From: Algoriphagus sp. | GTDB taxonomy: Bacteria > Bacteroidota > Bacteroidia > Cytophagales > Cyclobacteriaceae | Direction of reading: 5' to 3' | NCBI RefSeq assembly: GCF_013373065.1 | Contig: NZ_JABXIN010000011.1 | Span: forward strand, 186,001-250,000 | DNA length: 64,000 bases | Shown: piece after piece, positions 18,455-29,175 of the stretch | Layout of the letters: every line of letters starts with the position of its first letter | Numbering within the stretch: the stretch's first letter is position 1 | Notes under the pieces: model-generated | Database searches by the model: none | Told to the model about the DNA's origin: nothing | What the model saw: the letters and a program-made list of their open reading frames with translations, nothing else | Made by a program: the position numbers and the translations under genes

Positions 18455-18495
18455 CTAAAAAAAAAGAAGTCTGGAATTTTCCAGACTCTTTTTTG
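18455..18495. terminator. Terminator after gldC
   Basis: A 9-bp perfect stem AGTCTGGAA/TTCCAGACT (18468-18476 and 18479-18487) is flanked by A-rich DNA on the left and CTCTTTTTT on the right. Read on the minus strand it follows the gldC stop codon directly and ends in a long T-run. Confidence 0.88.
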
Positions 18496-18501
18496 ACTTT
18501 A

Positions 18502-18843
18502 TCACTTGTTTTTAGCGTTTTCTTCGTTGACATGCCGGACAAGACGATCGCAAAGATCCTTCATTTCTTCAGACATGAATTCATCTCCCGTACTATTAAG
18601 AATAGTCTGTGCCATCCCTCCAATAATGTCTATGTAGAAGCGTTTCATCTCCACCACCGACATTTCATTTGTCCATAGATCAATGCGAAGTGTACTTTGA
18701 TTAAGATTATCCCAAACATTCACACTGATGCTCCGAGTGGATTCAGGGCCTTCGCCTTCTTTATCACTGGCATCCCACAGAATTTCTTTGGGAAGATTAT
18801 CCTGATCCAGACCAATCTGGAAATTAATTTCTGATTTTTTCAT
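18502..18843 (-). CDS. gldC: Gliding motility protein GldC
   Basis: The 113-residue soluble protein matches GldC in length and pattern: KSEINFQIGLDQDNLPKEI at the start, WDASDKEGEGP, then RIDLWTNEMSVVEMKRFY and an acidic helical C-terminus. It has no signal peptide. GldC belongs to the Bacteroidetes gliding set and in Flavobacterium enhances motility without being essential. No other gld gene is nearby, which is common for gldC outside flavobacteria. It is followed at once by a terminator. Confidence 0.9.
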   Translation of the reverse strand: MKKSEINFQIGLDQDNLPKEILWDASDKEGEGPESTRSISVNVWDNLNQSTLRIDLWTNEMSVVEMKRFYIDIIGGMAQTILNSTGDEFMSEEMKDLCDRLVRHVNEENAKNK

Positions 18844-18902
18844 GGCGCAAATTTGAAGCTCATCTGGTAATATTCCAAAAAGGTAGAATAAACAGACATT
18901 GA

Positions 18903-19559
18903 TTAAAATTTCATTTCAGGAATTTCTCCCTCAATGATGAGTTTACCAGCAGTCTTTTGAGTAATTTCTTCCACACTTACTCCTGGAGCTCGCTCTTTTA
19001 AGATGAAACCACCTTCTTTATGGATTTCCAAAACTGCTAAATCGGTGACTATTTTTTTGACACAACGAATTCCGGTAATCGGAAGAGTACATTCTGGAAG
19101 TAATTTAGAATCTCCGCTTTTGGAACAATGCTGCATGGCGACAATGATATTTTCAGCAGATGCTACCAAGTCCATGGCACCTCCCATTCCCTTTACCATT
19201 TTTCCGGGTATTTTCCAATTTGCAATATCACCTCGCTCGGAGACTTCCATAGCACCTAATATGGTTAAGTGGACATGTCCACCACGAATCATGGCAAATG
19301 ATTCTGCTGAATTGAAAATAGCTGATCCTTTTACCATCGTGATTGTTTGCTTTCCAGCATTTATCAAATCAGGGTCTATTTCTTCTTCAGTAGGGAAGGG
19401 GCCGATTCCCAATAAGCCATTTTCGGATTGAAGTACAATTTCCAAATCCTCAGGAATATAATTTGCGACCAAAGTAGGAATGCCAATTCCTAAATTGATG
19501 TATTGTCCATTTTTGACTTCTTTCGCTATTCGTTGTGCAATTTGTTGTTTGCTCAGCAT
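18903..19559 (-). CDS. scoB: 3-oxoacid CoA-transferase subunit B
   Basis: The 218-residue protein is the beta subunit of a class I CoA transferase. The catalytic Glu sits in VLQSENGLLGIGP, where the SENG motif is the family signature. GQYINLGIGIPTLV is found at the N-terminus and GAMDLV later. It transfers CoA from succinyl-CoA to acetoacetate or similar oxoacids for ketone body or butanoate metabolism. The A subunit gene lies 25 bp upstream in the same direction. Confidence 0.9.
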   Translation of the reverse strand: MLSKQQIAQRIAKEVKNGQYINLGIGIPTLVANYIPEDLEIVLQSENGLLGIGPFPTEEEIDPDLINAGKQTITMVKGSAIFNSAESFAMIRGGHVHLTILGAMEVSERGDIANWKIPGKMVKGMGGAMDLVASAENIIVAMQHCSKSGDSKLLPECTLPITGIRCVKKIVTDLAVLEIHKEGGFILKERAPGVSVEEITQKTAGKLIIEGEIPEMKF

Positions 19560-19584
19560 ATCTCTGGTTACTTGGGTTTATAAA

Positions 19585-20283
19585 TCAATTGGAACTAACG
19601 GTTCGTTGTTCAATCCGCTTTTCATAATTTTCACCTTGGAAAATCCGTTGGACGTAAATTCCTGGTGTATGAATTAGGTTAGGATCCAATTCTCCTGCAG
19701 GAACAAGTTCTTCCACCTCCGCGATGGTAATTTTACCAGCCGCTGCCATCATAGGATTAAAATTTCTGGCTGTTCCTTTAAAAATCAAATTGCCTGCAGT
19801 ATCACCTTTCCAAGCTTTTACCAAAGAAAAATCTGATCGCAGCCAGCGCTCCATGAGGTATACTTTACCATCAAACTCTCTTGTTTCTTTTCCTTCGGCT
19901 ACTTCGGTTCCAACTCCTGCTGGAGTGAAAAAAGCAGGAATACCTGCACCTCCTGCCCGAACACGTTCTGCTAATGTTCCTTGGGGAATAAGATCTACTT
20001 CCAATTCTCCGCTAAGTAGCTGCCGTTCAAATTCTGCATTTTCTCCTACATAGCTAGAGATCATTTTTTTCACCATTCGCTTTTTGAGAAGGAGACCGAT
20101 TCCAAAATCATCTACACCGGCATTGTTGGAGACAATGGTTAAATCTTTAATGTCACGCTCCAACAAAGCAGAAATGCAATTTTCAGGAATCCCACATAAT
20201 CCAAAGCCGCCCATCATTAAAAAAGCTCCGCTAGGAATGTCTTTCACAGCTTCTCGGGCATCTTTTACTGTTTTGTTGATCAT
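19585..20283 (-). CDS. scoA: 3-oxoacid CoA-transferase subunit A
   Basis: The 232-residue protein is the alpha subunit partner of the class I CoA transferase. It has the CoA-binding glycine motif [15 protein letters not shown] near residue 22, [16 protein letters not shown], and a [22 protein letters not shown] stretch typical of SCOT/AtoD alpha chains. It lies upstream of the B subunit in an apparent two-gene unit. The ribF gene ends 11 bp upstream of it on the same strand, so the transcript may be longer. Confidence 0.9.
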   Translation of the reverse strand: MINKTVKDAREAVKDIPSGAFLMMGGFGLCGIPENCISALLERDIKDLTIVSNNAGVDDFGIGLLLKKRMVKKMISSYVGENAEFERQLLSGELEVDLIPQGTLAERVRAGGAGIPAFFTPAGVGTEVAEGKETREFDGKVYLMERWLRSDFSLVKAWKGDTAGNLIFKGTARNFNPMMAAAGKITIAEVEELVPAGELDPNLIHTPGIYVQRIFQGENYEKRIEQRTVSSN

Positions 20284-20294
20284 TATTTTTGGGT

Positions 20295-21218
20295 TTATAG
20301 TAACATTTTAGCTTGTTGCTGATCCTTTAGCAATTGGGCTTGTAAGGCTGCTAAACTCTCAAACTTCTGTTCCTCACGCAAGTAGGCTCTTAAGTATATG
20401 GTAATTTGCTTTCCATACAAATCTCCTTGAAAATCAAACAGATGTGTTTCTACACTCTTCTGTGTCCCATCCACTGTAGGTCTATTCCCAATATTCAGCA
20501 TGGCTTTGTACAAATTACCATTTACTTCAGCCTCTACTGCATAAACACCATCTTTTGGAATGAGTTTGTAACTATTGGGGATATGTACATTAGCGGTTGG
20601 AAAGCCGATTGATCGGCCGATCTGCTGACCTTTAATAACTATTCCATTCAGCTCATATGACCTGCCTAAAAATGAATTGGCAGTTTGGATATCGCCAGAT
20701 TCCAGTGCTTTTCGAATTTTCGTACTGGAAACACCAATGGCATCCACATCTTGCCGAGAAATTTCTTCTAATTCAAAACCAAAGTCTGAAGCATGTTCCT
20801 GTAAATATTCAAAGGAGCCTTCCCGGTTTTTGCCAAATCGATGGTCATATCCAATGACTAGTTTTCGAGTATGAATTTTATCAACAAGCATTTTTTGGAT
20901 AAACTCCTTGGAAGACATCTGGGAAAATTCTTTTGTAAAAGGAATCGTAATCAGATGATCAATTCCAAATTGGCGTAGGAGTTTAGTTTTTTCTTCAAAA
21001 GTGCTCAGCAACCGTAAATTATGCTCCTCAGGGTATAGCACTAAGCGGGGATGCGGCCAAAAAGTCAAAAGAATGGTTTCTCCATGAATTGACCGTGCAA
21101 TTTCCCGGATTCGCTGTAGAATTTTTTGATGCCCTAAATGGACCCCGTCAAAAGTTCCACTTGTTACGACAGGATTTGGAACAGGTTTGAATTCACTAAG
21201 TCCTTCATAGATTTTCAT
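20295..21218 (-). CDS. ribF: Bifunctional riboflavin kinase / FAD synthetase
   Basis: The 307-residue protein converts riboflavin to FMN and FMN to FAD. The N-terminal nucleotidyltransferase domain shows [15 protein letters not shown] (HxGH-like) near residue 21 and [16 protein letters not shown]. The C-terminal riboflavin kinase domain shows [15 protein letters not shown] and [11 protein letters not shown]. The start overlaps the truB stop by 14 bp, as often seen in this gene pair, so they are translationally coupled. Confidence 0.95.
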   Translation of the reverse strand: MKIYEGLSEFKPVPNPVVTSGTFDGVHLGHQKILQRIREIARSIHGETILLTFWPHPRLVLYPEEHNLRLLSTFEEKTKLLRQFGIDHLITIPFTKEFSQMSSKEFIQKMLVDKIHTRKLVIGYDHRFGKNREGSFEYLQEHASDFGFELEEISRQDVDAIGVSSTKIRKALESGDIQTANSFLGRSYELNGIVIKGQQIGRSIGFPTANVHIPNSYKLIPKDGVYAVEAEVNGNLYKAMLNIGNRPTVDGTQKSVETHLFDFQGDLYGKQITIYLRAYLREEQKFESLAALQAQLLKDQQQAKMLL

Positions 21219-21903
21219 GGTTCCTTCGGGATTTTAGAGTTTCCACCAATTCAGAAAGGGAATGCGCATCTTTCAAATGAAATTTGCCGATTCGGGTTCT
21301 GCAAAGACTTTTCATATAAGCTCCCACATGAAGAATTTCGCCTAAATCCCGGGCTATACTACGGATATATGTGCCTTTAGAACAGGAAATCCGAAAATCC
21401 ACCTCATCATTTTCGAATCGGGTAATTTCAAATTCCCGAATAGTCACCGGTCTTGGCTCTAATTTAACCGACTTCCCTGCACGTGCAGATTCATAGACAC
21501 GCTTTCCATCCACCTTTACAGCTGAATGCATAGGAGGGACTTGAAGAATATCTCCTGTCAATTGACGAGCGGCATCTTCAACTTGCTCCAAGGTAATAGA
21601 ACTTGGATCGGCTACTTCTACAACCGGCTTCTCAAGGTCGTATGATTCCGTTGTTTTACCGAGAACAAAGGTTCCTGTGTACTCCTTTTCCTGCCCCATG
21701 AAGCTTTCAATTTGTTTGGTCATTTTTCCGGCACAAACAATTAAAAGTCCTGTAGCTAAGGGGTCCAGGGTTCCAGCATGCCCAACTTTTTTGATTTTTA
21801 GGGCGTTTCGGATCTTTTTAACCACATCGAAAGAAGTCCACTCCAGAGGTTTGTCTACCAAAAAGACTTCTCCATAGGCTTCTTGTTGGTTATTCATCGT
21901 CAT
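21205..21903 (-). CDS. truB: tRNA pseudouridine(55) synthase
   Basis: The 232-residue protein makes pseudouridine 55 in the T arm of tRNAs. It has the TruB start EVFLVDKPLEWTSFDVV, the catalytic Asp in GHAGTLDPLATGLLIV, and the later CSKGTYIRSIARDLGE motif. It ends without a PUA domain, which is normal for this shorter class. It sits between a DUF3098 gene and ribF on the minus strand. Confidence 0.95.
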   Translation of the reverse strand: MTMNNQQEAYGEVFLVDKPLEWTSFDVVKKIRNALKIKKVGHAGTLDPLATGLLIVCAGKMTKQIESFMGQEKEYTGTFVLGKTTESYDLEKPVVEVADPSSITLEQVEDAARQLTGDILQVPPMHSAVKVDGKRVYESARAGKSVKLEPRPVTIREFEITRFENDEVDFRISCSKGTYIRSIARDLGEILHVGAYMKSLCRTRIGKFHLKDAHSLSELVETLKSRRNHENL

Positions 21904-21912
21904 GAAATGGCT

Positions 21913-22116
21913 TTACTCTGACTTTGCCAGAATGGCATATATTTCAAATAAAAACCCACTCAGAGTCACAATTGGGCCAATTGTTAGCCCGAGAACGCCA
22001 TTACCATGAGGTTCGGGATCCAGTCCTATTAGAACAAAGCCTAAAATGATAAGGCCGATACCGATAAACATCAGCTTGTAGTTTTTCTTTGAAAATGGAA
22101 ATGAAGCTTTGCTCAT
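21913..22116 (-). CDS. DUF3098 small membrane protein
   Basis: The 67-residue protein has two hydrophobic segments (about residues 12-32 and 40-60) joined by a short loop with DPEPHG. This is the pattern of the DUF3098 family, which is found almost only next to ftsX in Bacteroidetes. It lies 3 bp downstream of ftsX and 9 bp upstream of truB. Its role is unknown, perhaps in cell division or wall synthesis given the neighbour. Confidence 0.8.
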   Translation of the reverse strand: MSKASFPFSKKNYKLMFIGIGLIILGFVLIGLDPEPHGNGVLGLTIGPIVTLSGFLFEIYAILAKSE

Positions 22117-22119
22117 AGA

Positions 22120-23010
22120 TTAATATAATTCGTCTAAAGACATATTTAAATATTTATTCACCGCCCGAAGCGTACTTAGAACGGACAATATGCCACCAGC
22201 AATAATTAAAACCGCAAATAAGACAATTACCAATTCCTGATTTTGGAGCAGTGCAAACCCTTCAATGGTTGATTGGGTATAGGTGATCAATCCATACAAA
22301 ATCAAAGAAGCCATTGCACCGGCCAGCATTCCGAAAATCCATGACCGGATTAAAAAAGGCTTTCGAATAAAGCCTCGGGTAGCTCCAACCAATTGCATGG
22401 ATCGGATTAAAAAGCGCTGTGAAAATAGGGCTAATCGTATGGTATTGTTGATTAGCATTACGACAGTAATGACCAAAATCAAGATGAATCCACCCATGAC
22501 CAAACTGATTTTTAATAGATTCTTATTGATGGAATCCACTAAATCGGTCATGTAGGATACCTCAAAAACCCCTGAGAGGGTCTGAATCTCGTTGCTGATT
22601 TCGGCTAGTTGTTCAGAGGTTTGAAATTCCTCTGCCACAGTAAAAACAAAACTATCCCGGAGCGGATTGTCTTCGAGGAATTTTGTAAAATCTTCTCCCG
22701 TACTTTCGATGAAGGTTTGGGCGGCCTCTTCATCAGAAATATATTTAAATGACACAGAATCGTCTTTTCTTAACACAAATGGACGGTTTTTTAGGTCATT
22801 TTCAAGTTTGGCCAATTCCTGTTCTGATAAATTCTTATCAAGAAAAACCTGAATTTCCACATTCTCACGTATCATTGTTGTAAGCCCTTTGGCTTGGATT
22901 AAAATCGCTCCAAAAAGCCCTACAATGAATAGGGAAAGGGTGGTGCTAAAAAGTACACTTCCAAATTTGAAATGACCGAGTCTTTTCTTTTTGCGAGGAT
23001 AAGTTGCCAT
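22120..23010 (-). CDS. ftsX: Cell division protein FtsX (permease-like)
   Basis: The 296-residue protein has an FtsX layout: a Lys/Arg-rich N-terminus (TYPRKKKRLGHFKFG), a first membrane helix (about 20-42), an extracytoplasmic domain with the FtsX-type pattern (NVEIQVFLDKNLSEQELAKL), then three C-terminal membrane helices (about 170-190, 220-240, 260-280). With FtsE, FtsX forms an ABC-like complex that regulates peptidoglycan hydrolases at division. ftsE is not adjacent, as is usual in Bacteroidetes. Confidence 0.92.
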   Translation of the reverse strand: MATYPRKKKRLGHFKFGSVLFSTTLSLFIVGLFGAILIQAKGLTTMIRENVEIQVFLDKNLSEQELAKLENDLKNRPFVLRKDDSVSFKYISDEEAAQTFIESTGEDFTKFLEDNPLRDSFVFTVAEEFQTSEQLAEISNEIQTLSGVFEVSYMTDLVDSINKNLLKISLVMGGFILILVITVVMLINNTIRLALFSQRFLIRSMQLVGATRGFIRKPFLIRSWIFGMLAGAMASLILYGLITYTQSTIEGFALLQNQELVIVLFAVLIIAGGILSVLSTLRAVNKYLNMSLDELY

Positions 23011-23065
23011 TTAGAGATGAAATTCAAACCAAAGCTAAACATCCCCAAGGATTTTGCCAATCATT

Positions 23066-23710
23066 TTAAGAAACGATAGGAAATACCTTGGATGGAGTGA
23101 TTCCGAAAACGGTGGCTTCTTGGCTTAATTGAAGAAGTGCTAATCCAGTGAACTGTCCAAAAGCAGGAAGGATTAGATGGTGCTTTGTTTTGTAAAAACA
23201 AGGAATCCGAAGGGATTGTCTTCCTCTACCTTTCATTCGAATTCCAGGGTGAATATGTCCACAAAGATTCAAAACTCCATCTTCAACTTGCTCCAAAGGT
23301 TCATGGGATAGAACTAAATTATCGATGTAAACAGGTTGGGACAAAAGCTCGAAAGGAGCCTTCTCATAATTGTAAGCCGGTAAAATATCATGATTTCCTC
23401 TCACGAGAAAGAATTCAATTTCTAAGTATTGATCTAAAAAACTCATTAATTGATCCCATGATTCATTCCAATCACTATGGAACAAATCACCTAAAAAATA
23501 AACCTGGCTCGGAAGATAATTTTCAAAGAGAAAAGAAAGGTTTTCTAAGTCTTTGTCGTGTATAGGTTCGGGAATTGGAATACCAGATTTCCGAAAGTGG
23601 GAGGCTTTTCCAAAATGAAGATCAGAAATAAACAATATCTCTCTTTGTTTCCACCAAATTGCTTTTTCTTTTAATAACTCTAGTTCTACCTCCTCGTGAT
23701 TTAATAGCAT
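23066..23710 (-). CDS. pdeM: PdeM-type metallophosphoesterase (ligase-associated DNA damage response)
   Basis: The 214-residue protein shows all calcineurin-like phosphoesterase motifs: SDLHFGKASHFRKSG, LGDLFHSDW, VRGNHD, LSHEP and CGHIHPGI. The sequence around the first motif is characteristic of PdeM, an endonuclease-like partner of the Lhr-type helicase and ATP-dependent DNA ligase. Those partners are not adjacent here, so the gene stands alone between ftsX and a divergent DUF2147 gene. Confidence 0.85.
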   Translation of the reverse strand: MLLNHEEVELELLKEKAIWWKQREILFISDLHFGKASHFRKSGIPIPEPIHDKDLENLSFLFENYLPSQVYFLGDLFHSDWNESWDQLMSFLDQYLEIEFFLVRGNHDILPAYNYEKAPFELLSQPVYIDNLVLSHEPLEQVEDGVLNLCGHIHPGIRMKGRGRQSLRIPCFYKTKHHLILPAFGQFTGLALLQLSQEATVFGITPSKVFPIVS

Positions 23711-23831
23711 TATTCGACTTCTTTCACTAAAATGGACCTTGATTTATTTTAGCTTGTTCAATTGAGAATACAACAGTGTACAAAACAATTTCAAAGCTAA
23801 AATGATTTTAAATCTAAAATTGAACCCGTCT

Positions 23832-24275
23832 ATGAAAATACGTCAATTGGCTTCGCTTTTCGCTGTCTTATTTTTAATCACCATGCACGGAGTAATTGCC
23901 CAAGAACAGGATGATATTCTTGGTGTTTGGTATAACACAGAAAAAACCGCAAAAGTCCAGATAACTAAATCAGGCAAGGAATTTATGGGTAAAATCGTTT
24001 GGTTATTGGAACCGGAACGAAATGGTGTTCCTGCCATGGATGACCAAAATGACGATGAAAATCTTCGAAAAAGACCTTTGATGGGTTTGACTATTTTGGA
24101 AGGATTGCAATACAAAAACGGTACTTGGAAAGGAGGGAAGATCTACGACCCTAAATCTGGCAATACCTATTCCTGTGAAATCAAATTACTTAGTGAAGAT
24201 GTATTGGAAGTGACTGGATATTTAGGTTTTTCTTGGATAGGACGCACGGTAGAGTGGGAGAAAGCTGAAGATTGA
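23832..24275 (+). CDS. DUF2147 secreted protein
   Basis: The protein has about 147 residues from the ATG at 23832, which begins with a clean signal peptide (ending HGVIAQ). An upstream in-frame ATG at 23802 would put ten residues in front of that signal and is less likely. The mature part has the DUF2147 pattern: ILGVWYNTEKTAKVQITKSG, an acidic NDDENLRKRPLMGLTIL segment, GGKIYDPKSGNTYSCEIKL and GYLGFSWIGRTVEWEKA. The family is periplasmic and of unknown function. Confidence 0.88.
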   Translation: MKIRQLASLFAVLFLITMHGVIAQEQDDILGVWYNTEKTAKVQITKSGKEFMGKIVWLLEPERNGVPAMDDQNDDENLRKRPLMGLTILEGLQYKNGTWKGGKIYDPKSGNTYSCEIKLLSEDVLEVTGYLGFSWIGRTVEWEKAED

Positions 24276-24282
24276 CCAAAAG

Positions 24283-25346
24283 TCAATTTCTGCTTTCAGT
24301 GCTAACATAGAAAGATTTTAGGATGTAATGTAATTGTTCAAATTCTATCAAAAACGCATCGTGCCCAGCGGTAGATTGAATTTCTCTGTAACTTCCTTTG
24401 GGGACAAATCGGGAAATTTCCAGAGACTCTTCAGGTAAAAACAATAAATCAGAGTTTACACCAACAGCCAAGGTTCTAGCTTTGATCTTTTTTAAAGCAT
24501 CCTGGTAACTATCCCTATTCCTTCCCAAATCATGATTATCCATAGCCTTACTTAGAATCCAATAGGAAAAAGCAGTAAAACGTTTGGCTAATTTTTGACC
24601 TTGATAACGTAAATAAGAAGCTGCACGAAAATTATCCAACATTCCCGAAGGGCTTTCTTGTTTCCTAGCAAAATCAGAAGGATGCCGATAACTAAGCATT
24701 GCAATTGCCCGAGCGGTTTCAAGACCTTTTTTTCCAGCATCCGGATTTTCCTCACCCCAGGTACAATCAGACTCTATCGCCATTCGCTGGCTTTCATTGA
24801 ATCCTATAACCCACGGGGAAGATTTAGCTGTAGATGCCAGTATGACCAATTTTTCTAAGGAATCACCCAATTGATAAGCCCATTCCAAAGCAACTTGACC
24901 TCCCAATGACCCGCCCAAAAGCGTGTGAATTTTTTTGATGCCAATGGATTCCCTTACCAAATCCAGGGACTTAGCCATATCCCTTGTTGTCAGTAAGGGA
25001 AAATCATAGAAGTATGGTTTACCGGTTTTGGGATTTTGAGAAAGTGGGCTGGTCGATCCATAGCAGGACCCCAGCAAATTGACACAAATGATGAAATAAT
25101 CTGCTGGGTCAAAAAACTTATCCTCACCCACCATACCATTCCACCAATCACCAACTCGTGAATCTCCTGTTAGGGCATGGATTATCCAAATGACATTATC
25201 CTGAGCTGCATTTATCCGCCCGTAGGTAGTATAAGTCAATTCGATTTCAGGTAATTCTTGTCCTGATTCCAAGGTAAATGGGACGTTCGAATGGAAATTT
25301 TTGGTCTGCATTTCGGAAGGAGCAATAGGGTAGGTGAGGTTAATCA

Positions 25347-25347
<1 letters not shown>
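24283..25347 (-). CDS. metX: Homoserine O-acetyltransferase
   Basis: The 354-residue alpha/beta hydrolase transfers acetyl from acetyl-CoA to homoserine in methionine synthesis. The nucleophile lies in LLGGSLGGQVALEWAYQ, the Asp in AVGVNSDLLFLP, and the His in STAGHDAFLIEF. HALTGDSRVGDWWNG and GSCYGSTSPLSQNPKTG form the oxyanion and substrate region. Its ATG overlaps the metY stop by 1 bp. The two genes are one operon behind a SAM riboswitch. Confidence 0.95.
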
Positions 25348-26663
<1,316 letters not shown>

Positions 26664-26792
26664 TTAAAGGGTTGTGAAAAGATTTTGAATAAATAAGTCC
26701 TACGATGGATTCCAGAAAGAACCATCACATGAATAAAATCCGTGAAGTAGTAGGGGTAATAAAAGGGGTATAAATTATCATACTGTGAAGAA

Positions 26793-26899
26793 TTTATAGC
26801 TCCAATTGAGACCTTCTCAATTGGCAGGATTTGGCACCTTTCCAAGATGGAAGGTTGCCAGAGGGTCACAGAGCCTGTCTCTCACCTCTTCTTTATAAA
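26793..26899 (-). ncRNA. SAM-I (S-box) riboswitch controlling metY-metX
   Basis: On the minus strand the 107-nt element fits the S-box consensus. P1 is UUUAUA/UAUAAA at the two ends. AGAAGAGGUGAGAGACAGG is followed by CCCUCUGGCAACC, then a P3 stem CCUUCC/GGAAAGG, the conserved GGUGCCAAAUCCUGCC, and a P4 hairpin CCAAUUGAG/CUCAAUUGG. The spacer to metY has no strong terminator with a U-run, only a modest hairpin near 26704-26726, so the expression platform may not be a classic terminator. Confidence 0.95.
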
Positions 26900-26928
26900 T
26901 CCTCACACTCAAAAAGTATAAGGATACT

Positions 26929-26959
26929 CAAAGTAAAGTTCCTTAATCCATATATCAAA
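26929..26959 (-). promoter_or_regulatory. Putative promoter of the metY-metX riboswitch transcript
   Basis: On the minus strand TTTG (26959-26956) is separated by 19 bp from TTACTTTG (26936-26929), one mismatch from TAnnTTTG. Transcription would start about 25 nt before the riboswitch P1 stem. Confidence 0.5.
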
Positions 26960-26980
26960 GCTTTGAAGTCAAGAATTTTT

Positions 26981-27634
26981 TTAATGAGGAACTTTTAACT
27001 GTTCTTCACTATATCGAAAAATGGGGTCGATATTTTCAAAATCAGCTGGAATAGATACCAATTCATTCACCAGACCATCCTTGATCCCATACACCCATCC
27101 ATGAATATGAGGGGCTTTTCGCTCCATCCAGGCTTTTTGTATTATGGAAGTTTTGATCAAATCCTGACATTGTTCAATGACATTGAATTCTATTAGTTTA
27201 TCCAACTTCCCGTTTTTATCTTCAATCATATCAATTTTATCCCGGTATAAACGGTACACTTCTTTGATATTTCGAAGCCATTTATTGATAAGTCCGAGAT
27301 GTTTATTGGATAAAGCCGCTTCGACACCCCCGCATCCATAATGCCCACATACAATGATATGCTCAACTTTTAGGACCTCAACCGCATATTGCAATACAGA
27401 AAGGAGATTCAAATCAGTATGGACCACCATGTTGGCGATGTTCCGGTGAACAAATATTTCACCTGGATCTGTGCCAGTGATTTCATTTGCAGGAACTCGG
27501 CTATCAGAACATCCGATCCAAAGGAATTTTGGCTTTTGTTGTTTTGCTAAACGTTCGAAAAAATTCTCATCTATGCCTGTTTTTTCTTCAGACCAGGCTT
27601 TGTTCTGTAACAAGAGCTTTTCATAATCATTCAT
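26981..27634 (-). CDS. can: Beta-class carbonic anhydrase
   Basis: The 217-residue enzyme interconverts CO2 and bicarbonate. The zinc and proton-relay motifs are present: WIGCSDSRVPANEITG (Cys, Asp-Arg dyad) and HIIVCGHYGCGGVEAAL (His and Cys). Its ATG overlaps the stop of the SulP transporter gene by 4 bp, so the two are translationally coupled. This suggests the transporter handles bicarbonate or a related anion. Confidence 0.95.
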   Translation of the reverse strand: MNDYEKLLLQNKAWSEEKTGIDENFFERLAKQQKPKFLWIGCSDSRVPANEITGTDPGEIFVHRNIANMVVHTDLNLLSVLQYAVEVLKVEHIIVCGHYGCGGVEAALSNKHLGLINKWLRNIKEVYRLYRDKIDMIEDKNGKLDKLIEFNVIEQCQDLIKTSIIQKAWMERKAPHIHGWVYGIKDGLVNELVSIPADFENIDPIFRYSEEQLKVPH

Positions 27635-29175
27635 AGTATTTCCTCTAGGTTGTATTTTAATCCCTCTGTCTCAACTTCAATATTCTTCTCAGGTGCGGCA
27701 TTAATAAAATCATTCAAAACCTCCTGAATATCATGGTCGATAAATTGGGCTTTAGTGGCATTTATGATGACTTCACTTCCTTCAGGAATAGTTTCTAAGG
27801 CTTTTCGAAGAGGAGCCTTATTGAGAAAGGAAACATCTTTTTGAAGTTTTACCAAATATTTTCCTTTGAGCTCAGTCACAATGATGGATTTGCGATAGTT
27901 GGTCCGCATTACAAAAAAGACACCAGCGACAAGTCCAATTCCTATTCCGATCAACAAGTCTGTAAAAAGAATGGCAAAAACAGTGATGATGAAGGGCAAA
28001 AACTGATTGGGACCTTTTTCATATTCTCCCACAAAAATCGATGGTTTGGCAAGTTTAAAGCCAACCATAAATAAAACAGCTGCTAAACAACTCAAAGGAA
28101 TTTGATTCAGGAGATTCGCGATTCCTACGACTAAAACCAACAACAAAACACCATGTAAAATGGCTGAAAGCTTGGTTTTTGCACCTGATGCAATGTTAGC
28201 TGATGTCCGAACAATGACCGCTGTAATTGGAAGGCCTCCAATCAGACCTGACACTGAATTTCCAATTCCTTGCGCGACCAATTCTTTTGAAGCAGGGGTG
28301 ATCCTTTTCTTTGGATCCATTTTATCTCCAGCCTCAATACTCAGTAATGTTTCAATACTTGCTATAATGGCTATCGTGAAGGCAATTAGCCAAAATTCGC
28401 TACTTGCAATTTTAGAAAAGTTAGGGAAAGTGACTAAGTCGGCTAAGTCTTCTACTCTTTCAACAACAGGGATATTTACCAAATGCTCTCCAGACAAGGT
28501 CCATTCAGGGATATAGGAGGCATAAAATTGATTCGAAAGAATTCCGAAAAGAACTGCCCATAAAGCTCCCGGAACCAAGCCTAAAATCGGGTTATTTTTA
28601 ATGACAGGTCTTTCAAAAAAGTAAATGATAAATAAGGAAATGAGGGTAATAGGAATAGCACCAGGACTAAAATATTGGATAGCATACCAGATTTCAGAAA
28701 AGGTATTAGCATTGTCCAGTTGGAGAAAGGCCATATCACCCATGGCATCCTTATCCCAACCCAAGGCATGAGGGATTTGCTTTAGAATTAAGATCAGGCC
28801 TATGGCTGTTAGCATTCCTTTGATCACGGAATGCGGGAAATAATAACCCAAGACGCCACCTTTTAAAAGGCCAAAGGCCAATTGAATAATCCCAGCAATT
28901 ACTACCGCACCTAGGAAAAGTTCAAAACCTCCCAAAGTGGCTATAGAATCCAAAACAATAACTGTCAAGCCTGCAGCAGGCCCGCTGACACTTACATGAG
29001 ATCCAGAAAGGGAACCAATAATGACACCTCCAATAATCCCCGCAATTAATCCAGACATAGGAGGCGCACCGCTAGCAACGGCAATACCTAAGCAGAGCGG
29101 TAAGGCTACTAAAAATACAACTAATGAGGATTTTAGATCATATTTCAAAGAATTGATCAGCAAAGGCTGGGACAT
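27631..29175 (-). CDS. SulP-family inorganic anion transporter
   Basis: The 514-residue protein has about 11-12 membrane helices with SulP signatures (LPLCLGIAVASGAPPMSGLIAG near the N-terminus, GSHVSVSGPAAGLTVIV). It ends in a STAS-like cytoplasmic domain (about residues 420-514, with SEVIINATKAQFIDHDI). SulP proteins carry sulfate, bicarbonate or chloride. Coupling to a carbonic anhydrase gene favours bicarbonate, by analogy to known SulP-carbonic anhydrase pairs. It lies 78 bp downstream of argH, same strand, and may be read through from the arginine operon. Confidence 0.9.
   Translation of the reverse strand: MSQPLLINSLKYDLKSSLVVFLVALPLCLGIAVASGAPPMSGLIAGIIGGVIIGSLSGSHVSVSGPAAGLTVIVLDSIATLGGFELFLGAVVIAGIIQLAFGLLKGGVLGYYFPHSVIKGMLTAIGLILILKQIPHALGWDKDAMGDMAFLQLDNANTFSEIWYAIQYFSPGAIPITLISLFIIYFFERPVIKNNPILGLVPGALWAVLFGILSNQFYASYIPEWTLSGEHLVNIPVVERVEDLADLVTFPNFSKIASSEFWLIAFTIAIIASIETLLSIEAGDKMDPKKRITPASKELVAQGIGNSVSGLIGGLPITAVIVRTSANIASGAKTKLSAILHGVLLLVLVVGIANLLNQIPLSCLAAVLFMVGFKLAKPSIFVGEYEKGPNQFLPFIITVFAILFTDLLIGIGIGLVAGVFFVMRTNYRKSIIVTELKGKYLVKLQKDVSFLNKAPLRKALETIPEGSEVIINATKAQFIDHDIQEVLNDFINAAPEKNIEVETEGLKYNLEEIL

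Larger units (their letters stand above)
18199..18501. other. 303-bp AT-rich spacer upstream of the receptor gene
   Basis: The spacer holds no credible gene. Its receptor-proximal part contains the candidate receptor promoter, and its gldC-proximal end holds the bidirectional terminator. Between them are A/T-runs and two near-identical TTGAATATTAA stretches (about 18391 and 18419), whose meaning is unclear. Confidence 0.6.

Noticed and set aside
19003..19431. 142-codon plus-strand frame across the CoA-transferase B gene
   Set aside because: It is the antisense of scoB, whose SENG motif and length are diagnostic.
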